A stretch of DNA of 64,000 bases from NCBI GenBank assembly GCA_022457155.1, contig JAJGOT010000196.1, positions 310,001 through 374,000 on the forward strand, in the 5' to 3' direction. The translations under genes and the position numbers were made by a program. The notes under the pieces are model-generated. The model searched no databases. It saw nothing but the letters and a program-made list of their open reading frames with translations, and was not told where the DNA came from. This stretch comes from Cladopsammia gracilis. Taxonomy: Eukaryota > Cnidaria > Anthozoa > Scleractinia > Dendrophylliidae. Shown piece after piece: positions 21,439 to 32,541 of the stretch; positions within the stretch are counted from its first letter, which is position 1, and every line of letters begins with the position of its first letter.

Positions 21439-21771
21439 TTAAGCTTTCATCTGACAATGTTTATTGAAGTAGCTGTATTCATGAAATGATATGAAAACTG
21501 TTTGATGCCTAAAAATTGATTTAACTCTGTGGAGGTCACTAATGTAACCAGGTGGTGCATTAGGATTCTTTGAGGGGATGTCTTCATGATCATTATTTGA
21601 AACAATCTCTTTTGCCCGCTTTATTCCGATACCCCGAATATTCTTCAAATAATTGCATCCAGCCACAATGCACATGGTCTGAAAACTTCTTAATTCCATC
21701 TGGAGGTGATTCAGAACCTTTGATAACTCTAACATATCTGCCCCACCATTACAATCCAGCTTGAAAAGAAC
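21439..21771 (-). CDS. EXO1-like exon d (helix-hairpin-helix region)
   Basis: After a TTTTGCTAG acceptor the frame reads VLFKLDCNGGAD, then MCIVAGCNYLKNIRGIGIKR, then a PPGYISDLHRVKSIFRHQTV stretch. EXO1 has [20 protein letters not shown] and a TFLYQLVFDP-type continuation at these places. Asn replaces the conserved Asp in GCDY. The 3' border is uncertain; the open frame runs to 21439. Confidence 0.7.
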   Translation of the reverse strand, partial: VLFKLDCNGGADMLELSKVLNHLQMELRSFQTMCIVAGCNYLKNIRGIGIKRAKEIVSNNDHEDIPSKNPNAPPGYISDLHRVKSIFRHQTVFISFHEYSYFNKHCQMKA

Positions 21772-21990
21772 CTAGCAAAAGAAAACACAGGACAGTCTGA
21801 GGGACTTATATGCATAGAATGCAGTCCCTGTTTACTAAAAAAAGAAACCAAACATAAAAACCCCAATGTCAATAGTAAGACTTCATGTTAGCTCAAAACA
21901 CTATAAATACATTTATTTTTTTGTTGTGTTATTAATTAATTGTTTTCCACATTAACAGCAAAATTTAATACTCCCAGAAAACAAGAAGTA

Positions 21991-22166
21991 AGGGGCGGAC
22001 CATTATTTTTTTGACAGGGGGTTGGAAAATTTTGAAATACATGTAAATTGTTTGCAGAGGCTATAAACACTGAAATAAATTGTATGCAAGCAAAAAATAA
22101 AGAAAAAATTGTTTGCTGAAAGTATGGCAACCCCCCTTCCCGTCAAAAAAATAATGGTCCGTCCCT
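21991..22166. mobile_element. MITE with GGACCATTA termini
   Basis: It starts AGGGGCGGACCATTATTTTT and ends AAATAATGGTCCGTCCCT. It lies in the intron where the missing EXO1-like segment should be. A truncated relative lies at 24974-25125. The unit B copy is at 53895-54070. Confidence 0.75.
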
Positions 22167-22536
22167 AACAAAGAAACATGATCAGCAACAAAAAAGAGAA
22201 AGTTAGCTTTGTAAAAACAAAAAATAAGTGTGATTAAAGCATAAAATTGTGCCCCCTCCTATTTATGATGTAGTTGATCACCCCATAACTTTTGTATTTT
22301 TTATCTGAGTGCATGGAGTCTTGAAACATGTGCCACATTAATCAATGCACTGAGAGCTGCAAAATAATAAAAGAAATATTTTGTTTTAAACTCATTTCTA
22401 TTTAAATGCTGATATGATTTACGAAATACTCTGATGAATAGCAGAGTTTGTATTTATCAATTTGGAAAAGGAAAAATATGCTCTTCGCCTTAGAGCTTTA
22501 AAAGGGATACACTATACATTCAAACGATGTGATTAC

Positions 22537-22660
22537 CTTGATCAAGCCCATAACTTCAGCAAATGCCACTGTAGCCGATTGTGCCCTGACCTTTCTCGCC
22601 TCTGATGTATTTCCCTGTTCCTCAAGGGCCTCGGCTTTTCTTGCTTGTTCCTCTCTGACT
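22537..22660 (-). CDS. EXO1-like exon c
   Basis: The exon is 124 nt and encodes VREEQARKAEALEEQGNTSE and ARKVRAQSATVAFAEVMGLI. It fits the EXO1 helical stretch [20 protein letters not shown] and following. It is joined at phase 2 to exon b (RRK, then R). Its donor is GTAATC. Confidence 0.7.
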
Positions 22661-22738
22661 CTTCAAAGGAAAATGCAAAATGCAGAAGTCACTGATGTGG
22701 ACAAATATTACAAATTTCTTGAATGGCAGACAATCTTC

Positions 22739-23469
22739 TTAAGGTTACAGTGTACCTTCAGATCGAAAATTTATCGAATTTTTTTTTTTTTTTGGCGTTA
22801 AAATAAAGTTTACAGAATGAACTTTCATCCAAAAAAAAAGTATCGAAAAATAGTGAAAATTGACGGAGAAATGACGGTATAACTTTTGTGGGCGGAGTTT
22901 GTTTATTAAGCGATATGTTTTTTTAAGCGCCGTTTTCTCAAAGTTAATTTTTCGCTTGTTGGGGACACTTTAAAGAGCTACAACTCAAAGGGAATTTGTT
23001 CGATTTTCCTTAAATTTGGACAAAAGCTAGGCTAACATATAATCAACAAAAACGTGTCGGCGAATTTCTTAATTCCGAAAACTTTTTCGTCAAGAGGCAT
23101 TTCCGTGCGATCATTCCAATTTTTTTTCTCCCCTTTTCGAAAATATTCTGTAACTTTTCACTGCAATTGACTATGGAAAATCGCCGACACGTTTTTTTAG
23201 CACTTCGTGTCCGGAAAACCGAGAACAAATCAAATTAGCAAAATATAATAATCGCTTTGAGTTATAGCGTTTTAAAGCTGATTCGGACGTTCGACTTTAG
23301 ACGTCGTAAAAAATTCGACAATTCATTTTATTACCAAATGGTTTCCATATTTAGATAGCCAGCTCTATAAGCTTTAATTTGATATCTGGGTTTAGGTATA
23401 TTAAGTGTAATCTTAAGACTCTAGAGCTGTTATACTGGAGACACCCCCGAAGGTACACTGTAACCTTAA
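22739..23469. mobile_element. TTAA-flanked nonautonomous transposon
   Basis: TTAA occurs at both ends (22739-22742 and 23466-23469). The inner termini are GGTTACAGTGTACCTTC and its exact reverse complement. TTAA duplication is typical of piggyBac and Kolobok-type elements; I see no transposase. It sits in the intron between EXO1-like exons c and b. The unit B copy is at 54643-55369. Confidence 0.8.
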
Positions 23470-23592
23470 AACTAACGACAGAAAAACGAAATTGCCCTAG
23501 CGATCGGGTAAAAGAAAAAAAAAAAGCGAAAAAGGAAGACACATAATTTTTATTTATTATTTAATATAAAGATAATTTTTAATGATACGTAC

Positions 23593-23712
23593 CTTTTCCT
23601 ACGGTCGTTTTTAGCATGTTTTGCTGGCAGCGGAGAGCCATCGAAGATGAAAACAGGAGTTATTTTGAACTCATTCAGAAGGACGATAAACTTAGTAACA
23701 ACTTCCAAGGAC
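23593..23712 (-). CDS. EXO1-like exon b
   Basis: The exon is 120 nt between TTCTTTAG and GTACGT. It encodes SLEVVTKFIVLLNEFKITPV and FIFDGSPLPAKHAKNDRRK. This matches EXO1 [20 protein letters not shown] and LPSKKEVERSRRERR. The active-site Asp of FDG is kept. Confidence 0.78.
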
Positions 23713-23787
23713 CTAAAGAAGAAACATTTCAATGTTTCGGACATCTATTTTAAAAGTATCGCTACGACTGGCAAAATATCTACTAAC

Positions 23788-23860
23788 TTTCTGAATGTCC
23801 CATAACATTGGTAACTCAGAACGAGCGCTTTGTGCAACCAGCATGAGGCATCGACAGCCG
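23788..23860 (-). CDS. EXO1-like exon a
   Basis: The frame encodes AVDASCWLHKALVLSYQCYG and TFR, matching EXO1 [20 protein letters not shown]. The catalytic-type Asp of AVD is kept. The 5' border is set at an AAACAG acceptor in phase, but the frame is open somewhat further upstream. Confidence 0.65.
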
Positions 23861-24973
23861 CTGTTTGTCGCGAAAAATCGCGAAGAGAAACTCGCGAGGT
23901 ATATTGTTTTCAAAAAAGCAACAATGTGTTAATTAAAATGTGTTAATTAAAAAAATTAACCGAACAGAAGACAAAATCGGGAAGATTTACGTTTTTTTCC
24001 GACCTTCGAGCGCGTTCATCTCACCAACAAGCTAGATGTGAGATGTTTACATGTTAGCGCCCGATTGGGTACTGGCTCGAATTACAATTCTACCCAACAG
24101 ACGTCGCGGTCTTAGCAAGGACACCACCTGCACCGAATGCAAAAAAAAAATTAAAATAAAACAGAAGTTCATAAAGACTTTTGATGTTTTTACAAATTTT
24201 GTCAGCAATGGCCTTAGTTTTGACGCATGTTGTTGCCAGTTGTTAGAGAAATTTTCGAGTGACCTTGAAATGATTATGCGTAAACACAACCAAACCAACA
24301 AATGAAGTGGAAAGAAGCGATCTGATTGGTTTTGCAAACGGAGGCAAATGCACACGACAAATGAATGGGGTCAGTTTCTTGAAAAATTGTGGTTCTGCGT
24401 CGGTGGGGGGTGAAGCACGAGAATTTGGTTTTATCGACTTGAATCGATAAGGTAAATTAGCCACCGTATAAGCTTTCTCGAATCTTTATAAGGTGGCCAA
24501 TTTACTGTAGTTAAGGTTCTCAAAATTTAGCCCTTAATTGAAATTTTAAATACTTGATGCTCTCGACAAAACAATCCACGAACCCAAATTTGTGTGAGAA
24601 GCCTTCCCAATGCTTGCTAAATCTAAATTCTAAGCCGATTGCAAATCGTGCGAACCATTAAAAAGTATTCACTAGTTCTGTAAATATTATAAAATTCTCC
24701 AAAACCTGCACAAATCTCCAATGCTGCGTTTTCCATCATTTTTCAAAAATTACTGATCCAGTAGCTTGGTATCAGACTCCTTCTACATGAATTTCAAGGA
24801 ACTGCAATACTTTTGCATCGATTTTTTTTCTGCTTAGAAGGGCTTTCAATTGGAGTATTTGACGGGATTATTTACTACTAAAGACTATGTAACAATGCAA
24901 GGACCACTTGAACAAACAGTAGCAAAATGTAGCTGGATCTTTGTGCACTCGGATCAGAATCAGCAATGAACTA
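23861..24973. other. No gene seen upstream of the EXO1-like relic
   Basis: I searched for a MGIxGLL-type first exon on the - strand and did not see one. The stretch is AT-rich with short open frames only. Confidence 0.4.
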
Positions 24974-25125
24974 AGGGATGGACCATTATGTTTTGACGGG
25001 GGAAGGGGGAGGGTTGGAAAATTTGGAAATAAATTGTTTGCAGAAGTTAAAAACACTAAAATAAATTGTACGCAAGCAAAAAAATAAAGAAAAAATTGTT
25101 TGCTGAAAGTATGGCAGTTGGACGG
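24974..25125. mobile_element. Truncated MITE of the GGACCATTA family
   Basis: It starts AGGGATGGACCATTATGTTT and shares the internal AAATTGTTTGCAGAAG-like text with 21991-22166. The right terminus is degraded. The unit B copy begins at about 56872. Confidence 0.6.
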
Positions 25126-25444
25126 AGACACACAAAAAAAAAATGTTTGCAGCAGGTGCCGCATACACGTCTTAATTCAAAGAAGCATTTTTCACCTCAC
25201 TTTCTCTTTCGCTTTCGGCTATAAGTTCATGAATTTGATCCCCAGTGATCATCATGAACGTTGGTTTTACGTTGTTTTCAGTTGCCGCTACAAGTTTCTC
25301 AAGCTTACACTTTCCGAAGGCACTTTTGCAGAATTTTCCCACCGTTGGTATGTGGTATGTAATATGTTATTTTTGCCTCTGGATGTCACTTTAATGCTCT
25401 TAAATGTCTTAAATGTAAGTTCAACGAATTGTAACGTAATTTGC

Positions 25445-26640
25445 CTTACGAGTTATTATAGCGGAGCTCTCGCCGGGCAGAAGGCCCGGCTGCGCAGCTC
25501 CATACTCATAGAACCAAAGCATAGAACCCATGGCCGTCATTTTTCATGGTCATGGCTAGCGGAATGTTTCGCGGGCGCGTTGTGTGCCCGCCGCCGCCGA
25601 CGCCGTCGCTTAGGGTTAACTCGCGGGCGCGAAGACCGTCGCAAAACATGCGCGTATGACGCCACACAACAACCAGGATCTTTGCAATTTTCACGTGAAA
25701 TGGGAAAACACTGCTGTGTTTAGCGGAGAAAACCGTTTAAGTTGAAATCGTTATTCTCCTAAATTTTTTCGCGGTTTGCTACTCAAGACAGGGATACTAA
25801 TTAAGAGATACTCAGAAGCCGCTATAGTGGAAATAGAAGAGCTTTCAGAGATAAAATCTTGCTTCGAGGATGGGAGCAATGCGGGAAGATGTTTGTCACT
25901 ATGGGTTTCAGAACTGAAGAAGCGGAGATTTAAACAATTTCCAAGCAGTGGAGGGACTTAAAGGTAAAACAAAATACATTTTTCGATGGGATTTATGTTG
26001 ATATCAATCTGTGATTGACGTTTTTGTGTTCTCGCTAGTTTTCGGGAGAATTGTTTATAACGCGCTCAATTAAATTCAGTTGTTTTGATTTCTTTCATCG
26101 GAGACATCTCGCCGGCGGCCTCGACCAGCTCTTAATGGTTCGCGTTTTGCTTTTAAACATAAAGTTATGGAGATTTGAATAAAATTTTTCGAAAGAAGAT
26201 TGTGTTGTTCATTTTTATGTGTTTGTTCATTCATTACATAGGTTGAAAAGCGATTTTATGTAAACAAAACAAAACAAGACTTGGATTTTATAGTTGTAAA
26301 CTTCACTCGCGTCGTCTTATGCAAATGTGTTTGTGTATTTTTTGCAATTTTGATTTCCAAATCAGTTTCTCGGACAATTTTTATAAGCAACAGGTGTATT
26401 TTATTTGGAAATTAGTCGTACTAATTTTTCTAGACGGGGGAAAAGTTATTTTTGTGAACTATTGTACGGTCTAAATGTACTGTGCAAGCGGTCGCGTAAG
26501 TCTGTTTTTGAGAATTGCTAAAATTTAAAGATAGCCCGGTCGTCAGTTTTATTCTTGTGCTTCCGACCTTTCACCTCAGTTACGTTTATCATCGGCTTTC
26601 TGTTCAAAGAGCGACGCTGTTAGGCTCAGGCTATCTATAT
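25445..26640 (-). repeat. Interspersed repeat family C, inverted copy
   Basis: It is the reverse-orientation relative of 6110-7690, from TATAGCGGAGCTC to the AACAGAAAGCCGATGATAAA complement. It includes a strongly GC-rich stretch (25560-25640). The open frame of 207 codons crossing it (25100-25723) is made of repeat sequence and is not a gene. The unit B copy is at 57345-58540. Confidence 0.65.
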
Positions 26641-27460
26641 ATTCTGTAGACCCTGAGGAAGAAAGCGGCTGTGCCTTTCGAAATATTGGATTAACAAATA
26701 CAGCTGCATTGTTTCTACCGTGAATTTGCCTTGTTTATTGCGTATGAATTTCTCTTGGCCAAAGTTAACCATCCTTACCCAACCTTGTGAGGTAGTTTCA
26801 ATCGTACTAAGAATATAAACATTTTTCGACCATGATTCGCGCACTGAATTATGTTTCGTTCGTGATCCGCAGTCTAAAAAAGTTGCGAGTTATTATTTGT
26901 AAGACCATGAAAAAGCAAGACCGGGTTATGCCTTTGGTAATATTGGATATTTTACAAATATGGTCGTTTCCATTCCGTGGATCAGCCTTGCTTTATTATC
27001 AAATCGTTTCATTATCTTATAGCTGATTAGATCGTTACGGTGGTCTTTTCAAATACAGTTACTTGTAAACAAGTTCCGCCCTTGTGTAAACACAGCATAA
27101 ATAAGACCAATGTGTTCCCAAGCAAACGAATACCGAGGAAGTCGCAAGTCACCCATGCAGTTTTTATTCTAAACAATTCTAAAATCCTGCCGAGATCTTT
27201 CTTCACTTCCCAAGCCTTCTCGGGGTACGAAATATGTATTTCAGAAAACGCTGCGCAGAGCCGCGCGCGCATATGGAGCTCGCGCGCATGAATCGGAAGA
27301 TTGCCAGTTAAAAAGATGGCGTCATTTGTATTTTTCACCATTTTATTCGTTAAACTGTTTTCACTTGAAATAATTATTTTCTTAGGATGAATTAAGTCTT
27401 AAGAGGACTAAGAACTAAATATCAAGAAATAGTACAAATATTCTAATCTGACGCACAAAG
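26641..27460. other. Upstream region of gene 2, with a Penelope-like motif
   Basis: At 26651-26690 CCCTGAGGAAGAAAGCGGC then TTTCGAAATATTGG resembles the CTGAGGAAG...CGAAA motif common in Penelope-like and other retroelement tails. A degenerate echo lies near 26905-26945. I see no TATA box before 27461. Confidence 0.35.
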
Positions 27461-27502
27461 ATGACGTACTTGGAGAACGTCACAAAGGGGGTTATTCATT
27501 CG
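27461..27502 (+). CDS. Possible upstream start exon of gene 2
   Basis: ATG opens MTYLENVTKGVIHS and ends at a GTAAGT donor in phase 0. A CAG at 27571-27573 would join it in frame to LNMALTKAP, across a 71-nt intron. In unit B (59361-59402) the same frame is open (MTYLVNVTKGFIHS). It may be coding or 5' untranslated. Confidence 0.35.
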
Positions 27503-27579
27503 GTAAGTGAAATTCAGTGTAGTAATTTGGTGAAACTTTCAGTAGCGAAACATCTGTAGATTTTGTGTCGCAGTTAAAC

Positions 27580-27601
27580 ATGGCTTTAACAAAAGCACCA
27601 G
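27580..27601 (+). CDS. Gene 2 start exon
   Basis: ATG opens MALTKAP plus one base of a Gly codon, then a GTAAGT donor. Phase 1 fits the next exon exactly. The segment is short and non-helical (Pro, Gly), as expected before a coiled coil. It is conserved in unit B at 59480-59501. Confidence 0.6.
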
Positions 27602-28922
27602 GTAAGTAAACAAATTGTAACTTTTTTTTAATTTGAAGAAGAATGACCCGTTATGTCTCCCGCTTCTTTGTGCAAAGTGAATTTAAATAACTCAAAACGC
27701 TCCGATTTCGGTTTATACCGGATTTGCCATTTAGTTTTATAAACAGTTCTGTAAAATCAGCATTTCAACCGAAACAGCAGGAAGAGATGTCGCTTACTAC
27801 CGAGAGAAATTGTCTAATGGTAAGAAATACTTCGATTGGTTCGTTTCAACCAGAATCGTATGACAACCTCTCAAGGTTGTCCACTAGTTCGAACTGAAAT
27901 TCCCGGAAAAATCAACCGTACCATTTGCTTTCCAACCGAAAATACCGGTTTTCTTCATTTGTGTTGAGAATCGTTTTCAAAAGTGTGACCCCAGATACAT
28001 CACGAGTCGATTTCTAAGAAGCCAAAAACGTTCAAGTTGTTTTTTGCTTTTATTTGTGCAGTTCTTGCGGCAGAGATACAAATAAATAACGAAATGAGAA
28101 AAGTGTTTCCACATCTTTACTATATTGTCCAGTGACCGAGTCAGTGATGGTGTTTCCGCTACAATTTTTTACAATATTTTTCAACTTTTCAGAGCCGTAA
28201 TTTGGAGTTAAATTTCTTCTACAAAACATTTGTCATATCTCCCGATACAAAAAAAATGGATGTTATCGTAAAAATGATGTTAAACGGGACGATTCGCAAC
28301 GACGATGGTTAGTGTAACAATGTTTCGCTAAAGATTGATGCCGTGTAAAACATGGGTGTACGGACGATTTTCTCCGCAATTTTTGCGTTGCGAGTATATT
28401 TGAATCAGCTTCAAAAACGTAATTGCGGCCTGTTGACCCAACAAAATATTGTCTGCGCGGCGCTGTAACATCACAACAAATAAAATTTGACAAAGTTCTT
28501 TGATTTTCGTTTTGAGATTGGCAATTTTATGGGTCGTCGACTTCTAAACCAATAATATACGTGTATATACTTTTAAGATGCACTCATAAGTGACATTTTT
28601 GGGTTAAATTTTATTGCAAAGTAACTTTTTGCAAAGAATAGTTTTCCCTGGTCAGTTTCAATATGCAGCAACGGAAAAATATTAAATAGATCAGTAAAAA
28701 GAAAGCGTTTATTCGTGAAATCATCACGCTAAAAAGCGAATTGCGATAAAACTAAAGCAAATAACATTAATTAATTCAAAACGTTTACAGGGTTTATCTA
28801 TGCGGCTGAGCCTTACAACTTAAAATAAAATAAAAGTGAAATTTACGTGATCATTTCAGAGTAATGGTACCGTTATAAAAATTTGAGACTAATATATTCA
28901 TATGATATGTTCTAAAAACGCG

Positions 28923-29300
28923 TCATTTACAGAGCGTGAGCGCGAAGACACATTGCTGGAAAGAAAGTCGTTTTGAAACGTTCTGTCTTACATTTAAAAA
29001 GAGATTGTCTATTGCTATAACGCAAAGAGCGACCATGCGTTGATGCCCGAGTCGTCGGGATAAGATTGCAAAGGCGGGATTTGGGCTCCTTGATCTTGTC
29101 GAATGTTTTCGCGCACTGTGCCTCTCTCCTTGCATGAAATGTCGTACACCCAGAGATTTCGAGGCCTTCGTGATAATGGAGCGAAGGATAGATAATACGA
29201 AATGTGCGCTTTTGGAGGCCTCTCAATTCTGTCTGACAGTTGGACAGACAGAGATGAATGCCACAGGCCGGGCAGCAATATTCAATCAACCTCATCCAGG
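28923..29300 (-). pseudogene. LINE ORF2 C-terminal fragment
   Basis: The - strand encodes IEYCCPACGIHLCLSNCQ, LQKRTFRIIYPSLHYHEGLE, a HARREAQCAK stretch and KCKTERFKTTFFPAMC. This is the typical end of CR1/L2/RTE-like LINE polymerases (LEYACPVWH, IQKRALRII, LxxRRExLC, RFKxSFIP). It lies antisense in the first intron of gene 2 and is a 5'-truncated relic. The unit B copy is at 60875-61252. Confidence 0.75.
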
Positions 29301-29498
29301 TCGAATGAAATTACAGGTTCCGAAGAGGTGCAGGCCTACTGCGAACCGGAAGCCATTGAGACACGCTTTGCCCCATGCAGTTTGACATACTGTTGGCGAT
29401 CTGAGAGGAAACTACAAGTCCATGGAATGATAGAGTAGCATGACCGAAAACAATTTCTAGTATAGACTACATGTAATACAGTATTTACTTTTTTGTAG

Positions 29499-29560
29499 GT
29501 GGAAGATTATTTCAAAAAGCAATGGACTCGGTCCTTAAAGAGAAGGACATTGAACAGCAG
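29499..29560 (+). CDS. Gene 2 exon 2
   Basis: The exon is 62 nt between TTTTGTAG and GTATTG. It completes a Gly codon and encodes GRLFQKAMDSVLKEKDIEQQ, predicted helical. It is conserved in unit B at 61451-61512. Confidence 0.65.
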
Positions 29561-29786
29561 GTATTGGTTGTATTGTTTTTTATTTTGTCATCGAAACTGG
29601 GTGTCTGTCTGCATATCTCTATCACTTTTAGTAAGAACGTCGAATAAGTTTCATCGCCTGACGTGTAATAAATGCGTTTTATTTATATTATAGAACATTA
29701 TATTATTTACAATACCTGTGTGAACCACCGTGTGATGATTGGCTCAGAGATACATGTATATGTTTTTTTAAAAAAAGAGTACAAGA

Positions 29787-29964
29787 AATTCTCTATTTTC
29801 GAATTGCCCACAATACACTTTGTTTGCACCCCAAATTTTGCATAAACTATTGTTTTTAAATGTTCTTGGGATGACTGCATATTCCCAAGAGCATTTCAAA
29901 ACAATAGTTTTATGAATTTGGGGGGCAAACAAAGTATATTATGGGAAATACGAAAATAGAGAAT
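29787..29964. mobile_element. MITE, unit A only
   Basis: The ends are AATTCTCTATTTTCG and CGAAAATAGAGAAT; the inner arms pair across ACAATACACTTTGTTTGC. The surrounding stretch is missing from unit B. Confidence 0.7.
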
Positions 29965-30393
29965 AAAGATGAAGTAATAGGTAACATTTGTCAAACTTTT
30001 GGAGCTGCGAGTTCTCAAAACAGCTCAGGTAAATTAAGGCATGGGTCTCCAGCTATTTCACTCAAAAAAGCAAAGGGGTGGTCTATCTTCTGAGGCTTTG
30101 GCCATGAGAACTCAAATTTTCGGTAGACTAAAGATTTTGCAATTTTGGACATTTTAGCACGCAGATTATATGCAAATTAGGTCACGTGACCTGTCAGGGT
30201 TATTTGTAGGTTAAAAATATTTCAAGCAAAATGGCACATTTTACCAATACCTGGAGGCTGCCAGAAGTTTTATGATTTTAAGGCTATTTTGTATTTCATT
30301 TCTGCGCTTGGCCTTTTTTAGATTTTAATAATAAATTACTTTTACGGGGGATTGAGTACTAGTACAAATTACCGTTTATTTTCAAATTTAATG

Positions 30394-30634
30394 AATAGAC
30401 CATTTTACAGTTGTCTTCTTTGTGTCCTGGCCTTTGAGTGGAAGCGAGGTTGAAGTTAACTTTGTTATGATACAGACCTTGGAGCTTTTCAGATGTAAAT
30501 TTACCTAATTAGCATGAGAACAGCATTATTAACATATGAAAGGCAGAAAGGTTTGTATCAAAGCAAGGTCAACTCCAGCCTCACTTCCGCTCAAAGGCAA
30601 GGTCACCAAGCACACAACTGTAAAATGGACTATT
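30394..30634. mobile_element. MITE with long inverted ends, unit A only
   Basis: The left end is AATAGACCATTTTACAGTTG and the right end is CAACTGTAAAATGGACTATT. Arms extend into CTTTGAGTGGAAGCGAGG-like text. The corresponding stretch of unit B is missing. Confidence 0.7.
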
Positions 30635-31552
30635 AATCAACAAAGGCCAAGCGCAGATTTTTTGTTGTTGTTCTTGGGACTTATGTCACTTATCTGGTAG
30701 CAATAAAATTTGATATTGATCGGGATGATCTGTTTGCCATCTTTGTTCCAAGTTTTTTCTGGATCTTATGACCCGTATTAAGTCACGTGACCTAATTTGC
30801 ATATGTCATTCTTGACAAAAGGACCACACTTGCTAAATATTTACTCTTTTAAAGTTTAAAGTTCTCAGGACTAAAGCCTCTTGAGAAAGACCTCTTGAAA
30901 AGTGCCCGCGCTAACTTTCAACATTCATAACTTCGTTAATATTTATTCAAACGCCATCAAACCTTGTGAATTTTCCTAAAATTTATCTGGCAACAATTTC
31001 ATATGACATTTTTTGATCACGTGACTTGATGTTTCCATGGCAACAAGATTTTGACAGCCACGTTTTTTGAAATTTGCATATTTATACCTTTGAATGAAGA
31101 AAAACAAAGTTTATTGGTATAACGTTTATATTTTTACGTCATTTAGCGTATATTTATTGGTTTTCATTAATTTTGGGTGAATTTGGACGGTTTTTAAAAG
31201 GTTTTAAAAAATTAAGAAATCCAAGATGGCGGATCCAAGATGGCGGCCGCATAACTAATTACCTAATAACTACGTCATATGACGTCATCGTTCCATTGTG
31301 CGGACCGCAAAGGAGACAGTTTTGGACGTACTATGTACCCTGTAGGTTTCATTGTCATAGCCTTAATGTTCTTGAAGTTATGAAGGCTCAGAAACTCAAA
31401 AAAGCCCAGGCTGAATAGGGTTAAAGTTAATGCGAGCGCGTAATGTAGTTGATGATAGTTCGTTTTCAAACGGAAGAGGTAATTTAAATTATCATCAACT
31501 ATCATACACCTTATGATCGAAGATTAATGTTGAATATTTTTTTCATTGTTAG

Positions 31553-31723
31553 AAACAATCAACAGAGGAGACCGTGACTCAGGAAGAGTCGTTGAAACTT
31601 AAACAGCTTCAACAAGAACTGGAAATTGCAAAGGAAGCAAAGGTGGTTCTACAAAACAAGCTGTCAAAACAAATCAAAGAAAAAACAGAGTTATGGGGAT
31701 CAATCAAAATGCAGAAAAGTGAG
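31553..31723 (+). CDS. Gene 2 exon 3 (coiled coil)
   Basis: The exon is 171 nt, phase 0, between TTGTTAG and GTAAAA. It encodes 57 residues including LKLKQLQQELEIAKEAKVVL and IKEKTELWGSIKMQKSE, with regular hydrophobic spacing. I recognise no specific domain. Unit B counterpart: 62374-62544. Confidence 0.7.
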
Positions 31724-32391
31724 GTAAAATGAAATGTAAAGTGAATTGTTGTATATCTCTGGTACAATTAACCTTTAGAAACAGGACCGTTTGCAGTTAT
31801 TTTGATTCTAAAAAAAACTATAATTCGGTATCAGTATGAACATGCATGAAACAAATATATTTACAATATACAGGTTCTTGTATAAAAATAGCCTGCAGTG
31901 GTGACAACGTTACAGCCGCAAAAACATGCGGGAAATAGGACGTGGACCTACTATTAATCTACAACTCTGGAAATGATTGCTTGACATTCACAAAAGACTG
32001 AGATTTCTTGAATTGTACTCATCAACAGATTTACACCTTTTTAAAATGATCATCTTTTTCAGTTCAAATTTATATCGCAGAGCAAGGTTTTAAACCTTAT
32101 ATCACTGATTAATTACGCCTGGCTTCTATATGATCGCCACCGTCACTACGATCTCTGCGATCGTTGAAAAAAGTTCAGCAATCGTGAGATCATTGGAAAC
32201 CCCTCCGCAGCGATCGCTAGCGACAATCGTAACAATGATATAGAATTGGCTTTTATTATTTGTCAAACCAGTCGGTGAAGCTCAGTTGAATATTGAGAAG
32301 AGGAGGAAAGTTTAAATAGATTCGAATAGATATATCCAAATAATTTAAGCGAATATTGTTAATAAAACTAAGTGTTGTAAAACCTTTCAAG

Positions 32392-32541
32392 ATCCATTCC
32401 TTGATCAGTCAACTGGAAAAGAGCAAGGAGAAGTTCAACAAGAAGACGGAGGAGCTGGTAAATACTAAGTTGTCCCTGCAGGCAGAGCTGGCTGCCAATA
32501 ATCAACAGCACGAAGAAAAAATTAAAGTGTTAACAAAACAT
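32392..32541 (+). CDS. Gene 2 exon 4 (coiled coil)
   Basis: The exon is 150 nt, phase 0, with acceptor CCTTTCAAG (CTTTCTAG in unit B) and donor GTAAGT. It encodes IHSLISQLEKSKEKFNKKTE and LSLQAELAANNQQHEEKIKV. The unit B exon (63195-63344) keeps the frame with conservative changes. Confidence 0.7.

Larger units (their letters stand above)
21439..23860 (-). pseudogene. EXO1-like nuclease gene relic, copy A
   Basis: Four - strand exons match the N-terminal XPG/FEN nuclease domain of exonuclease 1: 23788-23860, 23593-23712, 22537-22660 and 21439-21771. Splice phases are compatible across the first three, and the joins follow the family order. In EXO1 this domain trims 5' flaps and resects DNA in mismatch repair. 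Three faults stand out. No start exon with the MGIxGL motif is visible. The segment that should lie between 22537 and 21771, carrying the EADAQLAYL and TEDSDLL motifs, is not found in the 765 bp available. The GCDY motif reads GCNY, losing a metal ligand. TE insertions occupy its introns. It is most likely a pseudogene; a non-catalytic protein is possible. Confidence 0.7.

Noticed and set aside
25100..25723. 207-codon open frame on the + strand (also 57000-57623)
   Set aside because: It crosses a MITE remnant and the GC-rich part of repeat family C, has an arginine run from GC-rich repeat DNA and no recognisable domain. The frame is open by chance.
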